A stretch of DNA of 64,000 nucleotides, taken from NCBI RefSeq assembly GCF_002939475.1, contig NZ_PKFQ01000002.1, positions 1 to 64,000 on the forward strand. Reading direction: 5' to 3'. Below the pieces are notes generated by a model. The model saw only the letters and a list, made by a program, of their open reading frames with translations, did not search any database and had not been told where the DNA came from. This document shows positions 56,300 to 64,000 of this stretch, piece by piece; the stretch's first letter is position 1; each line of letters opens with the position of its first letter. Origin of the DNA: Streptomyces cinnamoneus (GTDB lineage: Bacteria > Actinomycetota > Actinomycetes > Streptomycetales > Streptomycetaceae). The translations under genes were made by a program, and so were the position numbers.

Positions 56300-56597
56300 C
56301 GGCCGCGGGCGGGACGTACCGGTCGGGCCTCCCCCTGGCGGGCGCGCCCGGCGGCGAGGAGCGCAGCCACGTCCTCCCGGTGCCCGTGGGGGACGCCCGC
56401 ACGTGCCGGGAACTGGCCGGCGTCCTGCTGGCCGGTACGGCATCCACGTCCAGGCCGTCGATCCGCCCGGCGCGCCCGCCGGGGCGGCGCACCTGCGGCT
56501 CACCCCTTCCGCCGCCCACCGGATCGTCGACGTCTACCGGCTGGCCCGGGTGCTGCGGCAGGCGTGGGACGAGCTGGGGCTCTCCACGGCGGACTGA
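56300..56597 (+). pseudogene. Frameshifted C-terminal remnant of a 5-aminolevulinate synthase-like enzyme
   Basis: Two frames together give a recognisable ending of the alpha-oxoamine synthase family. Frame 1 from 56365 reads SHVLPVPVGDARTCRELAG; frame 2 from 56436 reads YGIHVQAVDPPGAPAG, then LRLTPSAAHR and WDELGLSTAD before TGA 56595. 5-Aminolevulinate synthases end with SHIVPV-VGD...YGIYVQ...LRLTP...W. One base appears lost near 56434-56435. The catalytic N-terminal two thirds, including the PLP lysine, are absent upstream, where the EamA terminator lies. In Streptomyces such synthases often belong to C5N-unit pathways, so this may be a relic of a lost cluster. Confidence 0.7.
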
Positions 56598-56645
56598 CCG
56601 GCGCGGCACCGGCCGCCCACGGGTGACGTGGGCGGCCGGCCGTGC

Positions 56646-57764
56646 TCAGTCGACCTTCACTTCCTCCAGGCCCAGGTACATCACCTTCGGCTGGACCGGG
56701 TTGAAGGCGATGGCCGAGATGCCGTCGTGGGCGTTGTGGTTCTTGGTGACCTTGCCCGTCGACGCGTCCAGGCGGTACAGGTCCGTTCCGTAGGCCTGGA
56801 AATACGTGCCGTACTCGAAGTACAGCACGTTCGCGTCGGCCGGACTCGGCGCCAGCAGGGTGCTGTTGGTGAGCTCGGTGTCCCGGGTGTCGTCGACCAC
56901 CTTGGCGAAGGTGCGGCCGCCGTCGGCCGACCGGTAGAGGTGGCGGCCCTCCGCGCCGCTGCTCGGAGCGGCCTCCACCAGGTCGATGCCCAGCGCGTAG
57001 ACCACGGACGAGTCGGCGGGGGAGACGGCCGCCTGGAAGAGGTTCGCCGTACCGCCCGCGGTCGTCAGTCCGGTGGACGCGGTCCAGGTGGCGCCTCCGT
57101 CGGTGGTCACCGAACCGCCGTTGACCATGCCGCCCGCGACGGCGTGGTCGATGTTCGCGGGGTCGAAGGAGACGGCGTAGAGGTTGGTGCCGCCGCCGAA
57201 GGCCTTGGTGCCCACGCTGCGCCAGCTGGCGCCCGCGTCCGTCGAGTCGTACAGCTGCCCGTCGGCCCCGGCGAGGCGTACGTGGCCGGGGCGGTTGCGA
57301 TCGGCGCCCACGCCCACGATGTCGGCGGCGGGCGACGTGAGCCGGGTGACCTTCCTGCCGTCCACCCGGGCCAGGAAACCGCCGTTGACCTCCCAGGCGA
57401 AGGCGCGGCCGCCGGGGGCGGCGGTCAGCCGCGTGATGCCGCTGCCGAGCGTCGCGACGCGGGTCCAGGTGCAGCCGGCGTCGGTCGAGCGCTGGAGCTC
57501 GCTGTTGCGGGTGGCCAGCAGGGTGTTGGGCGTGTCCAGCGCGACCAGGCCGTGGGTGTAGCTGACCGGCTTCAGGGTCCCGGTGGTCGGGGCCAGGCTC
57601 GCGCCGTCGTCGGAGGTGAACGTGACCGAGCCGTCGCCGGTGACCCGGTCGCAGGACGGGACCGTCCAGCCGGCGGGGGCCGCCGCGACGGCGGCGGGGG
57701 ACTGGACGAGCACGCAGGCGGCGGCTGCGGCCGCGGTGACGGCCGCGCAGATCCGCTTGTTCAT
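56646..57764 (-). CDS. Secreted Asp-box (BNR) beta-propeller protein
   Basis: 372 residues from ATG 57764 (AAGGGAGA upstream). The signal peptide starts MNKRICAAVTAAAAAACVLV and ends in an Ala-rich site. The mature part carries repeated Asp-box motifs typical of sialidase-like propellers: STDAGCTW, STDAGASW, TTDGGATW and SADGGRTF. These motifs shape the fold and are not catalytic themselves. No sialidase catalytic Arg triad is evident, so a binding or structural extracellular role is as likely as glycosidase activity. Confidence 0.88.
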   Translation of the reverse strand: MNKRICAAVTAAAAAACVLVQSPAAVAAAPAGWTVPSCDRVTGDGSVTFTSDDGASLAPTTGTLKPVSYTHGLVALDTPNTLLATRNSELQRSTDAGCTWTRVATLGSGITRLTAAPGGRAFAWEVNGGFLARVDGRKVTRLTSPAADIVGVGADRNRPGHVRLAGADGQLYDSTDAGASWRSVGTKAFGGGTNLYAVSFDPANIDHAVAGGMVNGGSVTTDGGATWTASTGLTTAGGTANLFQAAVSPADSSVVYALGIDLVEAAPSSGAEGRHLYRSADGGRTFAKVVDDTRDTELTNSTLLAPSPADANVLYFEYGTYFQAYGTDLYRLDASTGKVTKNHNAHDGISAIAFNPVQPKVMYLGLEEVKVD

Positions 57765-58003
57765 GTTCTCTCCCTTGTGGGGCACAGGCATGAGGTCGAT
57801 TGACGATCATGTTTTAGCCGCCGCGCGTACGGCCCGGAACACGATCGATCGCCAATCTTTCTGCCCTGAAAGGTGCTTGACGGAAAAAATCTGGTTGAAG
57901 GGAGAAGCGACCGGATGGTTGAGGGGTGTCCCGAGTGGACGGGCCTGTCCGGAAGAAGCCCCCGTGCACCGAACGCGGGGGCAGAGCATGTAATATTCAT
58001 GTC

Positions 58004-58077
58004 GCGCCGCTAGCTCAGTTGGTTAGAGCGGCTGACTCTTAATCAGCAGGTCCGGGGTTCGAGTCCCTGGTGGCGCA
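58004..58077 (+). tRNA. tRNA-Lys (CTT)
   Basis: The cloverleaf is complete: acceptor GCGCCGC pairs with GTGGCGC (one G-U), D arm GCTCAGTTGGTTAGAGC, anticodon arm GCTGA-CTCTTAA-TCAGC with anticodon CTT (58038-58040), and T arm with GGTTCGAGTCC. The discriminator is A and the CCA end is not encoded in full. A TAATAT hexamer (57991-57996) is well placed as a -10. A strong terminator follows at once. The 3' end shows no attachment-site repeat within the window. Confidence 0.96.
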
Positions 58078-58083
58078 CCGAAC

Positions 58084-58125
58084 GGCCGGGGCCCCTCACC
58101 GATGGTGAGGGGCCCCGGCCCTTTT
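58084..58125 (+). terminator. Terminator of the tRNA-Lys gene
   Basis: GGCCGGGGCCCCTCACC, loop GAT and the exact inverted copy form a perfect 17-bp stem followed by CTTTTC. It lies between the tRNA and the convergent TerD gene and could serve both. Confidence 0.93.
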
Positions 58126-58148
58126 CACGCGCCCCGGCGCGTCGGCAG

Positions 58149-58679
58149 TCAGGCAGTCCGGCCGCCCATCACGGCGGGGAACTCCGCGGGTCCGGCGTCG
58201 AATCCGCGGACGGCTCCGCGGAACGCCCACGCCCCGGAGCCGTCCCGCACGAACTCCGCCACCGTCGCCGCCGTGGCCCACGGGACGCCGGAGAAGTCGT
58301 CGCGGGAGAGCTCCTCGTGCCCCTCGGCGATCCGGACGCCGGCGTTGGCCACGTCGCCGAAGGTCCGTCGCCCGTCGCGCTGCTGGATGACCACGCCCAC
58401 CACGACGCGGACGAATTCCCCCGCCAGCCGGTCGAGTTCCAGGGTCATGATCTCGTCGGAGCCGAGCCCCTGACCGGTCCTGCTGTCCCTGTTGAGGGTG
58501 ATGGTGCCGTCCGGCGAACGGCGCTCGAAGTGCACCAGGTAGGCGGGTTGGCCGTACGGGGCGTCCGCGCGGTATGTCGCGGCGACGAGGTCCAGGTCGT
58601 GGTCCGGGGCGGCGAGGGGGCTGGGATCCCACTTGAGGGCGACCGCGACCGCCCCGACCCCCTTGCTGAGACCGCTCAT
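58149..58679 (-). CDS. TerD-family protein
   Basis: 176 residues from ATG 58679. The TerD pattern is clear: LSKGVGAVAVALKWDPSP at the start, DLDLVAATYRADAP, the calcium-site region LNRDSRTGQGLGSDEIMTL, and a late ATAATVAEFVRDGSGAWAFR. TerD/CABP proteins bind Ca2+ and act in stress and tellurite-resistance systems; streptomycetes have many copies. No other ter genes are adjacent. It converges with the tRNA-Lys gene. Confidence 0.92.
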   Translation of the reverse strand: MSGLSKGVGAVAVALKWDPSPLAAPDHDLDLVAATYRADAPYGQPAYLVHFERRSPDGTITLNRDSRTGQGLGSDEIMTLELDRLAGEFVRVVVGVVIQQRDGRRTFGDVANAGVRIAEGHEELSRDDFSGVPWATAATVAEFVRDGSGAWAFRGAVRGFDAGPAEFPAVMGGRTA

Positions 58680-58856
58680 CGGGCTCCCCTCCTCGCGCAC
58701 GGCCCGTACCGGCCCGCGCCGTCGACGGTTTATGCCGCCATGGTGCCACCGTCCGCCGCCCGCCGGCCGGGCTTTCGGCGAGCGCGCGAGGAGCCGGACC
58801 GCCCGGGTGACGAAGCCGACATGGCTGATCAGACGTCAGGTCGGCAGGATGGCGGT

Positions 58857-59522
58857 ATGAACCGCATCTCCGCCCGTGCGCTGGTCCCGGCCCTCCTCCT
58901 GCCCCTCGCGCTCACTGCCTGCGGCACGGACCGGTCCGCCGGCCCCACCATGCGCCCGGCCGGCGCCGGTCAGACCGGCCGGCAGGACACCCATGCCGGC
59001 CTCGAAGCGCGGGCACGGGAGATCGGGACCACGACCGACCTGGTCTACGCCCTCGACGCACCCGGATTCGACGTCGCCCGGCAGTCGGTGGGGGCCCACG
59101 GGGCCGACGGCTTCTCCAGCGTCTACGCCACCGTCCGGGGCGACGCCACGATCACCCTCACCGCCGACCGCGGGGCCCTCACCGAGGCGGACTGCCCCCG
59201 GGTCCCCGTGTACGGAGCCGACGGCGCCGCCGTCTCGTGCGAGCGGGACGGTGGCGTCTGGTACCGCACCGCGGGTGACTTCCACGAGTACGCCCTGGCC
59301 AGGAACGGGCACGTGGTGCGCCTCGCGGCGGGTGGGAAGGCCGTCGACCGCGACACCCTGCGCACCGCCGCCCGGTCGGCCCACCTCGCCGACGACCGCG
59401 AGCTGGACGCCCTCCTGCCGCCCCTGCGGGGCGCCGCCGGTACGCCGCCCGAGCGAGGCGACCTGCCGCCGACGGGTGACTCCGCGCCCCGCAACCGGCC
59501 GCCGGAGGGCACCGGCGGCTGA
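58857..59522 (+). CDS. Putative lipoprotein
   Basis: 221 residues from ATG 58857. The signal ends in a lipobox (LALTACG), so the mature protein should begin at the lipid-modified Cys on the outer face of the membrane. The rest is soluble, with two further Cys (TEADCPRV and VSCERDGG) that could form a disulphide, and a Pro-rich, low-complexity C-terminus. No known domain is recognised. It is divergent from TerD and followed after 59 bp by the glyoxalase-fold gene. Confidence 0.82.
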   Translation: MNRISARALVPALLLPLALTACGTDRSAGPTMRPAGAGQTGRQDTHAGLEARAREIGTTTDLVYALDAPGFDVARQSVGAHGADGFSSVYATVRGDATITLTADRGALTEADCPRVPVYGADGAAVSCERDGGVWYRTAGDFHEYALARNGHVVRLAAGGKAVDRDTLRTAARSAHLADDRELDALLPPLRGAAGTPPERGDLPPTGDSAPRNRPPEGTGG

Positions 59523-59581
59523 GAGGCGGCACCCTGGTGGGGACCGCGACCGGCGGGGGCAGGCAGGGAAGGCAGACCAGC

Positions 59582-59953
59582 ATGTTCAAGGACACCAAGG
59601 CGTTCAGCGGCTTCTCCGTGAACGACGTCGGCGAGGCGAAACGCTTCTACGGCGAGACCCTGGGCCTCACCGTGTCGGAGGACCACGGCCTGCTCCACCT
59701 GCACCTCGCCGGCGGCACCCCGGTGCTGGTCTACCCCAAGGAGAACCACACGCCCGCCTCGTTCACCGTCCTGAACTTCCCCGTCGACGACATCGAGGCG
59801 GCCGTCGAGGAGCTGGGCCGGCGCGGGGTGCGCTTCGAGCGCTACCCCGGCCTGGAACCGGACGAGAAGGGCATCTTCCGCGGCGGCGGGCCCCTCATCG
59901 CCTGGTTCACCGACCCGGCCGGCAACGTCCTGTCCGTCCTCCAGGAGGGATGA
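59582..59953 (+). CDS. Glyoxalase/VOC-fold protein
   Basis: 123 residues from ATG 59582. The VOC pattern is FSVNDVGEAKRFYGETLGL, then LHLAGGTPVLVYP, then FPVDDIEAAVEELGRRGV, ending FTDPAGNVLSVLQ. The fold serves in glyoxalases, dioxygenases and antibiotic-binding proteins. Metal ligands are not complete enough to assign an activity. Confidence 0.9.
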   Translation: MFKDTKAFSGFSVNDVGEAKRFYGETLGLTVSEDHGLLHLHLAGGTPVLVYPKENHTPASFTVLNFPVDDIEAAVEELGRRGVRFERYPGLEPDEKGIFRGGGPLIAWFTDPAGNVLSVLQEG

Positions 59954-60014
59954 CCCCCGCGGCGGACGACCGCGCGGCGGGGGCGTTGTCAGACCCTGCT
60001 GCGAGACTCTCCGC

Positions 60015-61685
60015 GTGAAATGGGCAGTGAGCGGGGGGAGAGGCGGGGAGGGCGTGCGGCTCTGCCCGCTGGACGGTGCGGGCCGGGCAGCCGGCCCCGT
60101 GGTGACCGAGCGGAGCCTCGCCGAGGCCGTGAGGTCGCGGCCGGAGGCCGAGCGGTGGGTGTGGCGGTCCACCGCCCGGACGTACGGGGCGCTGCTCGAA
60201 GCGGGCGTGCGCGTCGACCGGTGCTACGACGTGGAGGCCGCCGAGGCCCTGCTCATCGGCCATGAGGAGGGCCAGTCGGGCCAGCCGCGCTCCCTCGCCG
60301 CGGCCTGGGCCCGGCTGCGCGGGCTGCCCGTGCCGGCGGACCCGCCCGTGCGGGCGGCCGAGACGCAGCCGTCCCTGTTCGAGCCGGGCCCCGTGCCGCT
60401 GCCGCCCGGCGCCGACGAGCTCGACGTGCTGCTGGAGGTGTACGCGCACCAGCAGTCCCGCATCGAGCGGGCCGGGCATCCGGGGCGGCTGCGCCTGCTG
60501 ACCGCCGCCGAGTCGGCGGGCATGCTCGTCGCGGCCGAGATGGGGCGCGCCGGGGTGCCCTGGCGCGCGGACGTGCACCGGGACCTGCTGACCACGCTGC
60601 TGGGGGAGCGGTATCCGGGCGGTCAGGAGACGCGGCGGCTGGCGGAGCTGGCCGAGGAGGTGTCGCAGGCGTTCGGCGAGCGCGTACGGCCCGACCTGCC
60701 CGCCGACATCGTGAGGGCCTTCGCGCGCCGGGGCGTCGCCCTGTCGTCCACGCGCGCCTGGGAGCTGCGCACGCTCGACCACCCGGCCGTGCCGCCCCTG
60801 CTGGAGTACAAGAAGCTCTACCGCCTGCACACCGCCCACGGCTGGTCCTGGCTGCAGTCCTGGGTCCGCGACGGGCGCTTCCACCCCGAGTACCTGCCCG
60901 GCGGCACAGTCTCCGGGCGGTGGACCACCAACGGCGGCGGGGCGTTGCAGATCCCCAAGGTGATCCGGCGGGCGGTCGTCGCCGACCCCGGCTGGCGGCT
61001 CGTCGTCGCCGACGCCGACCAGATGGAGCCGCGCGTGCTCGCCGCGATCTCCCGCGACCCCGGGCTGATGGACGTGGCCGGCAGTGGCCGGGACCTGTAC
61101 GCGGACCTGGCCGAGCGGGCCTTCTCCGGCGACCGCGAGCGGGCCAAGCTCGCGATGCTCGGGGCGATCTACGGCCAGACCTCCGGCGACGGCCTCAAAC
61201 ACCTGGCCGACCTGCGGCGGCGGTTCCCCCGGGCGGTCGCCTACGTCGACGACGCCGCCCGCGCCGGCGAGGAGGGCCGGCTCGTGCGGACCTGGCTCGG
61301 GCGCACCTGCCCGCCCTCGTCCACCGCCGTCGACGACGAGGCGGGCATCCCCCAGGAGGAGGAGCCGGCCGGCTACGGCAGTACGGCCGGCGCCCGGGCC
61401 CGCGGCCGGTTCACCCGCAACTTCGTCGTCCAGGGCAGCGCCGCCGACTGGGCGCTGATCCTCCTCGCCACCCTCCGGCAGTTCCTGGCGGGGCTCCGCG
61501 CCGAGCTCGTCTTCTTCCAGCACGACGAGGTCATCGTGCACTGCCCGCGGGAGGAGGCCGGGGCCGTGGTGGAGGCGGTCCGCTCGGCGGGGGACCGCGC
61601 CGGGCGCATCGCCTTCGGCGACACACCCGTGCGGTTCCCCCTCACCACGGCGGCGGTGGAGTGCTACGCGGAGGCCAAGGCGTAA
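60015..61685 (+). CDS. DNA polymerase I-like family A polymerase lacking a 5' nuclease
   Basis: 556 residues from GTG 60015, about 60% of the length of PolA. The N-terminal 190 residues are a reduced 3'-5' exonuclease-like domain without clear catalytic acids. Polymerase motif A reads VVADADQMEPRVLA (usual DYSQIELR), motif B is KLAMLGAIYGQTSGDG and motif C is QHDEVIVHC, so the metal-binding Asp residues and the motif-B Lys and Tyr are kept. SGRWTTNGGGALQIP is the thumb-palm link. Such short family A enzymes are an actinobacterial paralogue of PolA. A role in repair is inferred from family only. Confidence 0.92.
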   Translation: MKWAVSGGRGGEGVRLCPLDGAGRAAGPVVTERSLAEAVRSRPEAERWVWRSTARTYGALLEAGVRVDRCYDVEAAEALLIGHEEGQSGQPRSLAAAWARLRGLPVPADPPVRAAETQPSLFEPGPVPLPPGADELDVLLEVYAHQQSRIERAGHPGRLRLLTAAESAGMLVAAEMGRAGVPWRADVHRDLLTTLLGERYPGGQETRRLAELAEEVSQAFGERVRPDLPADIVRAFARRGVALSSTRAWELRTLDHPAVPPLLEYKKLYRLHTAHGWSWLQSWVRDGRFHPEYLPGGTVSGRWTTNGGGALQIPKVIRRAVVADPGWRLVVADADQMEPRVLAAISRDPGLMDVAGSGRDLYADLAERAFSGDRERAKLAMLGAIYGQTSGDGLKHLADLRRRFPRAVAYVDDAARAGEEGRLVRTWLGRTCPPSSTAVDDEAGIPQEEEPAGYGSTAGARARGRFTRNFVVQGSAADWALILLATLRQFLAGLRAELVFFQHDEVIVHCPREEAGAVVEAVRSAGDRAGRIAFGDTPVRFPLTTAAVECYAEAKA

Positions 61686-61702
61686 CCAGGACGGCCCCGC
61701 CG

Positions 61703-63250
61703 TCAGGCCGCCGCGGCCTCCTCCGCCGCGCGGCGCAGCTCCTTCTTGTCGGGCTTGCCCGTCTCGGTCAGCGGCAGCGCCGCGGCGAAGGTGATGCGGG
61801 CCGGCTCGTACATCTCGCCGCGCTCCCTGCGCACGAGTGCGCGCAGCTGCCGCTCGTCCACGTCCGCGCCGGCCCGGGGCACGACGACGGCGTGGACCCG
61901 CTCCATGCTGTCCGCGTCCCGCACGCCGAAGACGGCGCTCTGCAGGACCTGCGGGTGCGAGTTGAGCAGGTCCTCCAGCTCGGACGTGTAGACGTGGCCG
62001 CCGACCACGATGATCATGTCCTTGAGCCGGTCGGCGACGGTCAGGAAGCCCTCGTCGTCCAGGAACCCGATGTCACCGGTGTGCAGCCAGCCGTCGCGCA
62101 GCACCTCGGCGGTCAGCTCGGGCTGCTTCCAGTAGCCCTGCATGAGGGAGCGGGAGCGTACGCATATCTCCCCGCGCTCCCCGGTGGGCAGCGGCCGGCC
62201 CGCCTCGTCGCGGATGCTCACCTCGACGCCGGGCAGCGCCGTTCCCGCGGACCGTAGCCGCTCGGGGTGCTTCAGGTCGTGCGCGTCCGCCGGGAGCACG
62301 CTGATGCCGCCGGCCTCGCTCTGACCGTAGAACTGCACCAGCACGGGACCGAAGCGCCGCACCGCGTCGGCGATCCGTGCCGGGGAGGCCTGGCAGCCGC
62401 CGTACATCAGGCCGCGCAGGCTTGAGGTGTCGGTGGTCGCCGCGTCCGGGTGGTCCAGCAGCTGGTACAGGAGCGGGGGCAGCAGGAACACGTCGGTGAT
62501 GCGCTCGCGCTCGATGGCGGCCAGCACCGCGCCGGGCTCGAACTCGTCGAGGAGCACCACGGTGCCACCGCCCCGGAGGGTGCTGTCGGCGAACATGCCG
62601 GAGGCGTGGGCGATGGTCGTGCAGACCAGCTGCCGGCGTTCGTGGCTCAGCGGCTTCTCCGCGCCCATCCGCTGGAAGGCGCTCATCTGGCCGAAGGACA
62701 TGCAGATGCCCTTGGGACGGCCGGTGGTGCCGCCGGTGTGGCGGATGCTCCAGATGTCGTCCGGCTCGCCCCGGGCCGGCAGCGGCTCGTCCGGGTACCC
62801 GGCGGCCGCCTCCAGCAGATCGGTCCCCTCCTTCGCGGGGCCGAGCACCAGCACCTTGTCCACGGCGGTGGCCGCGGTCACCTCGGCGGCCCGGTCGGCG
62901 CAGCGCGGGTCGACGATCAGGGCGCGCGTCTCGACGTCGTGGACGATGGCGGCCTGTGCCTCGGCGGACAGCTTGCCGTAGAGGTGGTTGACCCGGCAGC
63001 CGATCAGGTTGGCGGCGTAGCGGGCCGCGATGATCTCCGGCAGGTTGCCGCTCAGCAGGGTGACGCCGTCGCCCCGGCCGAGTCCCTCGCCCTCCAGGGC
63101 ACGGGCGAGACGGTGGACGAGCGCGCGGAACTCACCCGCGGTGATGCGCCGGTCCTGATGGACTAACACCTCGCGCTCCGGGAAGGCGGCGAAGGCGTTG
63201 AGGGTGTCTTCCACGGGGTGGACGAAGGCGGTCGTGGCGGTGGCTTGCAT
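61703..63250 (-). CDS. AMP-forming acyl-CoA synthetase/ligase
   Basis: 515 residues from ATG 63250 (GGAGG upstream). The ANL-family motifs are HTGGTTGRPKG (P-loop), FYGQSEAGG (A5), GWLHTGDIGFLDDEGFLTV (A7), DRLKDMIIVVGGHVYTSELE (A8) and ETGKPDKKELR with the catalytic Lys (A10). The N-terminal domain opens with an acyl-CoA-ligase-like LVHQDRRITAGEFRALVHRL. It activates a carboxylic acid as an adenylate and probably forms a CoA thioester; the substrate is unassigned. It has no carrier domain, and its distance from the NRPS genes argues against peptide starter loading. Confidence 0.92.
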   Translation of the reverse strand: MQATATTAFVHPVEDTLNAFAAFPEREVLVHQDRRITAGEFRALVHRLARALEGEGLGRGDGVTLLSGNLPEIIAARYAANLIGCRVNHLYGKLSAEAQAAIVHDVETRALIVDPRCADRAAEVTAATAVDKVLVLGPAKEGTDLLEAAAGYPDEPLPARGEPDDIWSIRHTGGTTGRPKGICMSFGQMSAFQRMGAEKPLSHERRQLVCTTIAHASGMFADSTLRGGGTVVLLDEFEPGAVLAAIERERITDVFLLPPLLYQLLDHPDAATTDTSSLRGLMYGGCQASPARIADAVRRFGPVLVQFYGQSEAGGISVLPADAHDLKHPERLRSAGTALPGVEVSIRDEAGRPLPTGERGEICVRSRSLMQGYWKQPELTAEVLRDGWLHTGDIGFLDDEGFLTVADRLKDMIIVVGGHVYTSELEDLLNSHPQVLQSAVFGVRDADSMERVHAVVVPRAGADVDERQLRALVRRERGEMYEPARITFAAALPLTETGKPDKKELRRAAEEAAAA

Positions 63251-63343
63251 GGAGCGGTTCCTCCGGTGTCGGCATATGGTTACCTGAGGCAAGCATATGG
63301 AAGGAGTCGTTCCCGAATCAAAGGCGCCGCCGGTGCCGAGCCG

Positions 63344-64000
63344 TCAGGTCAGCAGCCGCGCCGCGACCTTGAGGTCGGACACCAGGCCCGCGTACGCGGC
63401 GGCGCGCCCCGCGTCGTCGGCGCGCAGCACGGCCGAGGGGTGAATGGTCGCCACGAGCGCGGTCCCGGGGGACTCCTGCCCGTCGACGGGCGGCATCGGC
63501 AGCGCGGCGCCCCGCTTCTCCGCCACCCGGAACGACGAGCCGAACAGCGCCTTGCCGGCCGTGGCGCCGAGCGTGACGACCACCTCGGGGCCGACCAGCC
63601 GCAGCTCCGCCGCCAGCCACGGCTTGCAGGCGCTGATCTCGCGCAGGTTCGGCGCCTTGTGGATCCGGCGCTTGCCGCGCGGGGACGGCTCGAACTTGAA
63701 GTGCTTGACGGCGTTGGTGACGTACGTGAGCGCGGGATCGATGCCGGCCTCGTCGACCGCCCGCATCAGCACACCCCCCGCCGGCCCGACGAACGGCCGC
63801 CCCTGCCGGTCCTCCTGATCGCCCGGCTGTTCACCGAGGAGCACCACGCGCGCCGACGCGTCGCCCGAGCCGAAGACGGTCTGGCCGGCGGCGCGGTGGA
63901 GCGGGCAGCCCCGGCAGCCCGCGGCCGCCTCCCGCAGCGCGCGCAGGTCGCCGCCCGCCGGGACGAAGGGACCCGCGTCGTACGGCTCTGGCTCCGCCCC
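63344..64000 (-). CDS. udgX: Uracil-DNA glycosylase superfamily protein, UdgX type, 5'-truncated
   Basis: The frame is open to the right edge, so the start lies outside. Visible motifs: CRGCPLH (two of the 4Fe-4S Cys), motif 1 GEQPGDQEDRQGRPFVGPAG, the R-loop KRRIHK, ISACKPWLAAE (third Cys) and motif 2 IHPSAVLR. The GEQPGDQED and KRRIHK pair is, as I know the family, the hallmark of UdgX, which binds uracil-DNA covalently through the R-loop His rather than releasing it. Ordinary family 4 enzymes lack this loop. Confidence 0.9.
   Translation of the reverse strand, partial: GAEPEPYDAGPFVPAGGDLRALREAAAGCRGCPLHRAAGQTVFGSGDASARVVLLGEQPGDQEDRQGRPFVGPAGGVLMRAVDEAGIDPALTYVTNAVKHFKFEPSPRGKRRIHKAPNLREISACKPWLAAELRLVGPEVVVTLGATAGKALFGSSFRVAEKRGAALPMPPVDGQESPGTALVATIHPSAVLRADDAGRAAAYAGLVSDLKVAARLLT

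Noticed and set aside
58004..58077. tRNA-Lys as the insertion site of an integrated element
   Set aside because: No integrase and no repeat of the tRNA 3' end was seen in the flanking DNA.
61703..63250. AMP-forming ligase as a fatty-acid starter enzyme for the NRPS
   Set aside because: It lies more than 33 kb from the NRPS genes, beyond unrelated genes, and has no carrier partner, so the link is unsupported.

Overview
The window is actinobacterial and almost certainly Streptomyces. GC content is very high, third codon positions are mostly C or G, GTG starts are common, and the genes include giant NRPS genes, a DevS/DevR-type sensor pair, DUF1876 proteins, a TerD protein and a UdgX-type glycosylase. 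Everything here was read by eye; no alignment or database search was run.

Region 1 (1-32862) is the 3' part of a non-ribosomal peptide synthetase (NRPS) cluster. Two + strand genes, the first cut by the window edge, overlap by one base and encode (A)-T-Cd-dA-T-C-A-T and C-A-T-Cd-dA-T-C-A-T-Cd-A-T-C-A-T-Cd-A-T-C-A-T-TE. Cd is a condensation domain of the dual condensation/epimerisation type, and dA is an adenylation domain reduced to a remnant. No free-standing E domain is present, so D-residues would have to come from the Cd domains. Pocket residues read by eye predict, in order: a hydrophobic residue, a basic (Orn/Lys-like) residue, Asp, a hydrophobic residue, Asp, a hydrophobic residue, and Ile/Val. 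Two modules have no usable A domain. Facing this operon across a shared terminator is a - strand operon for a type II thioesterase, a short-chain dehydrogenase and a free-standing C*-A-T protein with a Thr-like pocket. That set is a plausible in-trans supplier for the A-less modules. The NRPS DNA is a mosaic of near-identical blocks (2.67 kb, 511 bp and 432 bp), which points to recent internal duplication and A-core exchange.

Region 2 (32863-53225) is a stress and central-carbon island. It holds a DEAD-box helicase, a photolyase, a GAF-GAF sensor kinase with a probable haem histidine, phosphoketolase, a DevR-like response regulator, two DUF1876 proteins, a secreted protease, a phosphoribosyltransferase-hydrolase fusion, a HIT protein, a DUF72 protein, a small basic protein and a P450. 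It ends with a tightly coupled trio: glucose-6-phosphate dehydrogenase, beta-phosphoglucomutase-like HAD and GH65 disaccharide phosphorylase. This resembles the DevR/OsdR dormancy loci of actinomycetes. A MITE-like element of about 190 bp abuts the HIT stop codon.

Region 3 (53226-64000) is mixed chromosomal content: an FUSC-type membrane protein, an EamA transporter, a frameshifted remnant of a 5-aminolevulinate synthase, a secreted Asp-box protein, tRNA-Lys(CTT), TerD, a lipoprotein, a glyoxalase-fold protein, an exonuclease-less DNA polymerase I-like protein, an acyl-CoA-synthetase-like enzyme and a UdgX-type uracil-DNA glycosylase cut by the right edge.
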